Below are positions 6,469-8,499 of a DNA stretch of 8,499 bases, piece after piece. Origin of the DNA: Acidimicrobiia bacterium (lineage in GTDB: Bacteria > Actinomycetota > Acidimicrobiia > IMCC26256 > BP-133); assembly GCA_025934385.1 (NCBI GenBank), contig JAICYE010000067.1, forward strand, positions 1 to 8,499, given 5' to 3'. Positions within the stretch are counted from its first letter, which is position 1; every line of letters begins with the position of its first letter. Both the position numbers and the translations under genes were made by a program. Below the pieces are notes generated by a model. That model was not told where the DNA came from. It ran no database searches and saw only the letters and a list, made by a program, of their open reading frames with translations.

Positions 6469-7002
6469 CGTGGGGTATGGCTGGCGGTGCTGCTCGTCGG
6501 GTGCCTCGTGGCGCCCGCCGCCCGGGCCGACGACGCCGGCACGCCCTGCTCCTTCGACGTCGACGTCAGCCTCTCGCCCGGCCTGTCCCGCTCCCCGAGC
6601 AGCGGGACGTTCGGCTCCCGGGGCGAGTCGGGCACGCTCGACTGCCAGGGGGACGTCGGCGGCCAGCCGGCCAGCGGCCGGGGCACGTTCGGCGCCGAGG
6701 GCCGCTACGGGACGTCCGGCGGCGACAGCTGCCAGTCCAAGGAAGGCCGGGGTGACGGCACGGCCCACCTCACGGTCCCGGTCGAGGGCGGCACCCGGCA
6801 CGTCGACGACCCCTTCACGCTCACTTACCGGGTCGACGGCCGCAGCGTCGTCGGCGAGATCACCGGTCAGCGCTTCAGCGGCACGTTCGACGTCACGAAG
6901 GCCAACGGCGACTGCCTGTGGCGCCCCGTCACGCAGATCCACATCAGGGGCCGGGGCCACCTCCGCGACGACGACCCGGGCGCGGTGCCGTTCACGGGCT
7001 GA
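6466..7002 (+). CDS. Secreted protein of unknown function, four cysteines, Gly-rich
   Basis: I do not recognise a family. The GTG start gives 178 residues. Residues 1-21 form a classic signal peptide: Arg2, a hydrophobic core from V4 to V15, and ARA|DD as the likely signal peptidase I site. An LVGC sequence ending at C13 resembles a lipobox but would leave a very short signal, so I favour plain secretion. The mature part (~157 residues) has four cysteines (C28, C60, C89, C150), enough for two disulfides outside the cell. It is rich in Gly, Thr, Ser and Asp with alternating polar and hydrophobic stretches, suggesting a beta-rich fold. A G-T-F-(G/D) motif recurs near residues 47-50, 73-76 and 139-142. 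The GTG is the only in-frame start placed directly before the signal peptide. The last 136 nt overlap the convergent gene on the other strand. Read-through from the nuo operon is possible, as no terminator separates them. Confidence 0.75.
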   Translation: MRGVWLAVLLVGCLVAPAARADDAGTPCSFDVDVSLSPGLSRSPSSGTFGSRGESGTLDCQGDVGGQPASGRGTFGAEGRYGTSGGDSCQSKEGRGDGTAHLTVPVEGGTRHVDDPFTLTYRVDGRSVVGEITGQRFSGTFDVTKANGDCLWRPVTQIHIRGRGHLRDDDPGAVPFTG

Positions 7003-8499
7003 CGCCGGCCCGCGCCGACCGGCAGCCCGCGTCGCCGGATCCGCCGCCCCGCCCAGACGGCGGCCAACAACAGCCACTGGAGGATGATCACGCCGCCGGC
7101 CATGCCTCCGGGCGGCACCACCGCCGGCAGCACCCCGTCCCGCACGAGGGCCGGCCGCGGTCCGGACATGCCCCTCCCGCCCGCGCCGCCGTCCTGCCCC
7201 GGTTGATCCGGCCGCGCCGCCGAGAACGGCGAACCGACCGGCGGCCGGCCGGTGCCGGCGGCGCCGCCAGCGGGGGCGAACCCGACCGGCGCGCCCTCCG
7301 CCGCCAGCAGCCCGAGCACCCCGCCCCCGCCGGATCTCGCGGCGGTGTTCCACAGGCCCGGCAGCCCGCTGACGGGCGCGGGAACGCCCGGCAGGGGGAG
7401 GCCGCCGATCACCGTCTCCCCAGGATCGACGGGCGCCGCCGGCAGCAGCGGCCCGCCGTCCGGCAGGGGCGTCAGTCCGTTCCCGGGCGCGGGGCCGGGC
7501 GACGGCGGGCCGAGGAGCGGCGCCGATCCGCCCTCGCCCGCCGACGTCGACAGGTCCGGGCCGGTCGAGCCCCCGCCGGCCGGCGACCCCGAACCGGAGC
7601 CGGCGCTCGGCCGGGGCGGCAGCTTCGGCGCGGGAGGGCCGCCGGGGCGGGGAAGGATGACAAGGGCGTTGGAGGCGACCCGCTCGGCCCGCGCCGGGTC
7701 CTCCGTGGGGGCGTCACTCGGCTGGTTCCACACCGTGCCACCGACGACGAACGTGCTGCCGCCGCCCCCGTCGAGGTTGGCCGCCTCGGTGGCGCCGAGG
7801 CCGGCCAGGAGGCTGGCCGCCTGTGTCAGGGTGAGACCGGCCGACGACGGCTGTCGCCCGTCGACGACGACGAAGTAGACGTCGCCGGCGGCGTTCCACC
7901 CCACCAGCGTCCGGGGCTGGGTGGCTCCCACCACGTTGGGGTCGTCCGGCCACGGCAGGGCGGGTTGGCCGCCACGGAGGAGGATGGGTGTCGTCCCCAT
8001 GCTCTCCACGGCGTTCACCGGCGTCTCGACGAGGACGTCGGCCTGCGGCGACACGAGGCCCTGCTGGATCCGGGCCCACACGCTGTTCAGTTGGTCGCCG
8101 GCCGAGGCGGGGACGGCGATGACCGCTCCGCCGGCGGGGATGCCGCCCGGGCTCAGCCGGACACCCTGCAGGGTCACCGGCACCGGCCGGTTGAGCGGGC
8201 CCAGCGGCTCGGCGGGGGCCAGCACGAGCTCGATCCCACCCGACGGCGGCGTCGCCGGCCCCCAGGCCGAGGTGTAGAGCACGAGCCCGGCGCCGGCGGG
8301 GACGTTGACGCCGGTGATGGGCAGCCGCGCTCCGTCGCTCAGCCGCAGGGCGGCCGACCAGGGGAAGGGGCCGGCGCCGAGATGTCCGCTGTCGTCGACC
8401 CAGAGCTGGGCCCGGCTCGGATCCGGGGAGCGGAGCATGCGGCCGCCGGTCACGACGCCGCCCACCGGCTGGCCGAGAACGTGGAAGTCGCCGTTCACC
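6867..8499 (-). CDS. Exported phosphodiester glycosidase (NAGPA) family protein, membrane-anchored, 5'-truncated
   Basis: The frame is open to the window edge and 543 residues are visible (numbered from base 8498); the start and any signal peptide lie outside. Residues 1-285 match the phosphodiester glycosidase / NAGPA domain, whose namesake removes GlcNAc from phosphodiester-linked sugars. Hallmarks are NGDFHVLGQPVGGVVTGG (2-19), RTLVGW and FVVVDGRQPSSAGLTL (about 196-224), ANLDGGGGSTFVVGG (240-254), NQPSD (258-262) and ASNALVIL (275-282). In this family NGD and NLDGGGS are the conserved core. Residues 285-465 are Gly/Pro/Ser/Ala-rich and probably unstructured. Residues 468-483 form one membrane helix, followed by RRIRRRG and a basic tail, suggesting an outside catalytic domain with the tail in the cytoplasm. 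Bacterial substrates are mostly unknown; cell-envelope glycan is a guess. The final ~45 codons run antisense to the convergent secreted-protein gene. Confidence 0.85.
   Translation of the reverse strand, partial: VNGDFHVLGQPVGGVVTGGRMLRSPDPSRAQLWVDDSGHLGAGPFPWSAALRLSDGARLPITGVNVPAGAGLVLYTSAWGPATPPSGGIELVLAPAEPLGPLNRPVPVTLQGVRLSPGGIPAGGAVIAVPASAGDQLNSVWARIQQGLVSPQADVLVETPVNAVESMGTTPILLRGGQPALPWPDDPNVVGATQPRTLVGWNAAGDVYFVVVDGRQPSSAGLTLTQAASLLAGLGATEAANLDGGGGSTFVVGGTVWNQPSDAPTEDPARAERVASNALVILPRPGGPPAPKLPPRPSAGSGSGSPAGGGSTGPDLSTSAGEGGSAPLLGPPSPGPAPGNGLTPLPDGGPLLPAAPVDPGETVIGGLPLPGVPAPVSGLPGLWNTAARSGGGGVLGLLAAEGAPVGFAPAGGAAGTGRPPVGSPFSAARPDQPGQDGGAGGRGMSGPRPALVRDGVLPAVVPPGGMAGGVIILQWLLLAAVWAGRRIRRRGLPVGAGRRQPVNGTAPGSSSRRWPRPLMWICVTGRHRQSPLAFVTSNVPLKR
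7050..7097 (-). other. C-terminal transmembrane anchor of the NAGPA-family protein
   Basis: Sixteen hydrophobic residues (468-483: GGVIILQWLLLAAVWA) are followed at once by G-RRIRRR. The hydrophobic helix and positive tail fix the orientation with the C-terminus inside. LPAVV lies shortly before but does not fit LPxTG, and the tail is about 60 residues, too long for a typical sortase signal. I therefore read it as a simple membrane anchor. Confidence 0.7.
7104..7646 (-). other. Low-complexity Gly/Pro/Ser linker region of the NAGPA-family protein
   Basis: About 180 codons between the enzyme domain and the membrane helix encode mostly Gly, Pro, Ala and Ser, with short SGSGSP, PSPGPAP and GGAAGTG runs and almost no charged residues in the middle. 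It looks like a flexible spacer that could carry the enzyme domain through a thick wall. The DNA is very GC-rich, producing long open frames on the other strand that are artefacts. Confidence 0.7.

Noticed and set aside
6466..6504. Lipoprotein reading of the small secreted protein (LVGC at residues 10-13)
   Set aside because: The signal would be only 12 residues, and a better signal peptidase I site (ARA|DD) follows; kept only as an alternative.
4815..6686. Long open frame on the minus strand (about 620 codons) opposite nuoN
   Set aside because: It is antisense to a clear NuoN, dominated by Arg, Gly, Gln, His and Asp with no domain or membrane pattern; typical stop-poor shadow of a GC-rich gene.
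5117..7087. Plus-strand open frame of about 650 codons crossing the nuoN end
   Set aside because: Arg/Pro/Gly-rich out-of-frame reading of nuoN and the secreted-protein gene, without a recognisable domain.
7050..7130. Sortase-type wall anchor at the end of the glycosidase-family protein
   Set aside because: LPAVV is not an LPxTG motif and the tail after the helix is about 60 residues, too long for a sorting signal.
7104..7646. Tandem repeat or CRISPR-like array
   Set aside because: The repetition is codon-level Gly/Pro/Ser low complexity in a reading frame, with no regular repeat unit or spacers.
7252..7878. Plus-strand open frame opposite the glycosidase-family gene
   Set aside because: Pro/Ala/Gly-rich antisense of the linker and domain; the minus frame has the conserved NLDGGGGS core, so this one is a shadow.

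Overview
The window is a GC-rich bacterial segment (almost every third codon position is G or C). It suggests a high-GC actinomycetota-type genome, possibly an Acidimicrobiia relative. The taxonomic guess rests on GC content, GTG starts, an apparently leaderless gene and the general look of the Nuo proteins, and it is only moderately supported. Gene identities are much firmer than taxonomy.

Layout. Bases 1-6437 are the 3' half of a respiratory complex I (NADH:quinone oxidoreductase, nuo) operon on the + strand: end of nuoI, then nuoJ, nuoK, nuoL, nuoM and nuoN in the canonical order. Genes are packed with 1-4 nt stop/start overlaps, except nuoK-nuoL, which has a 7 nt gap filled by a strong Shine-Dalgarno sequence. 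NuoI belongs to the peripheral arm and carries Fe-S clusters. NuoJ and NuoK form the proton-path link near the quinone site. NuoL, NuoM and NuoN are the three antiporter-like pumping subunits. The key charged residues of the membrane arm can be located in all of them, so the machine looks functional. The exception is the first ~80 bases. They stay in the nuoI frame but are extremely C-rich and have lost the expected cysteine ligands, most likely through sequence error at a contig end.

Bases 6466-7002 (+) encode a small secreted protein of unknown function, 28 nt after nuoN. It has a clear signal peptide, four cysteines in the mature part and a plausible leaderless promoter of its own. Bases 6867-8499 (-) hold a 5'-truncated gene for an exported phosphodiester glycosidase (NAGPA-family) domain. 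The domain is followed by a roughly 180-residue Gly/Pro/Ser-rich linker, a membrane helix and a basic tail. The two genes converge and overlap tail-to-tail by 136 nt.

No tRNA, rRNA, CRISPR array, insertion sequence, attachment site or clear terminator hairpin was seen. There is no gene-free stretch longer than about 30 bases. The window looks like a housekeeping operon plus two envelope or secreted proteins. I saw no evidence of a new multi-gene system.
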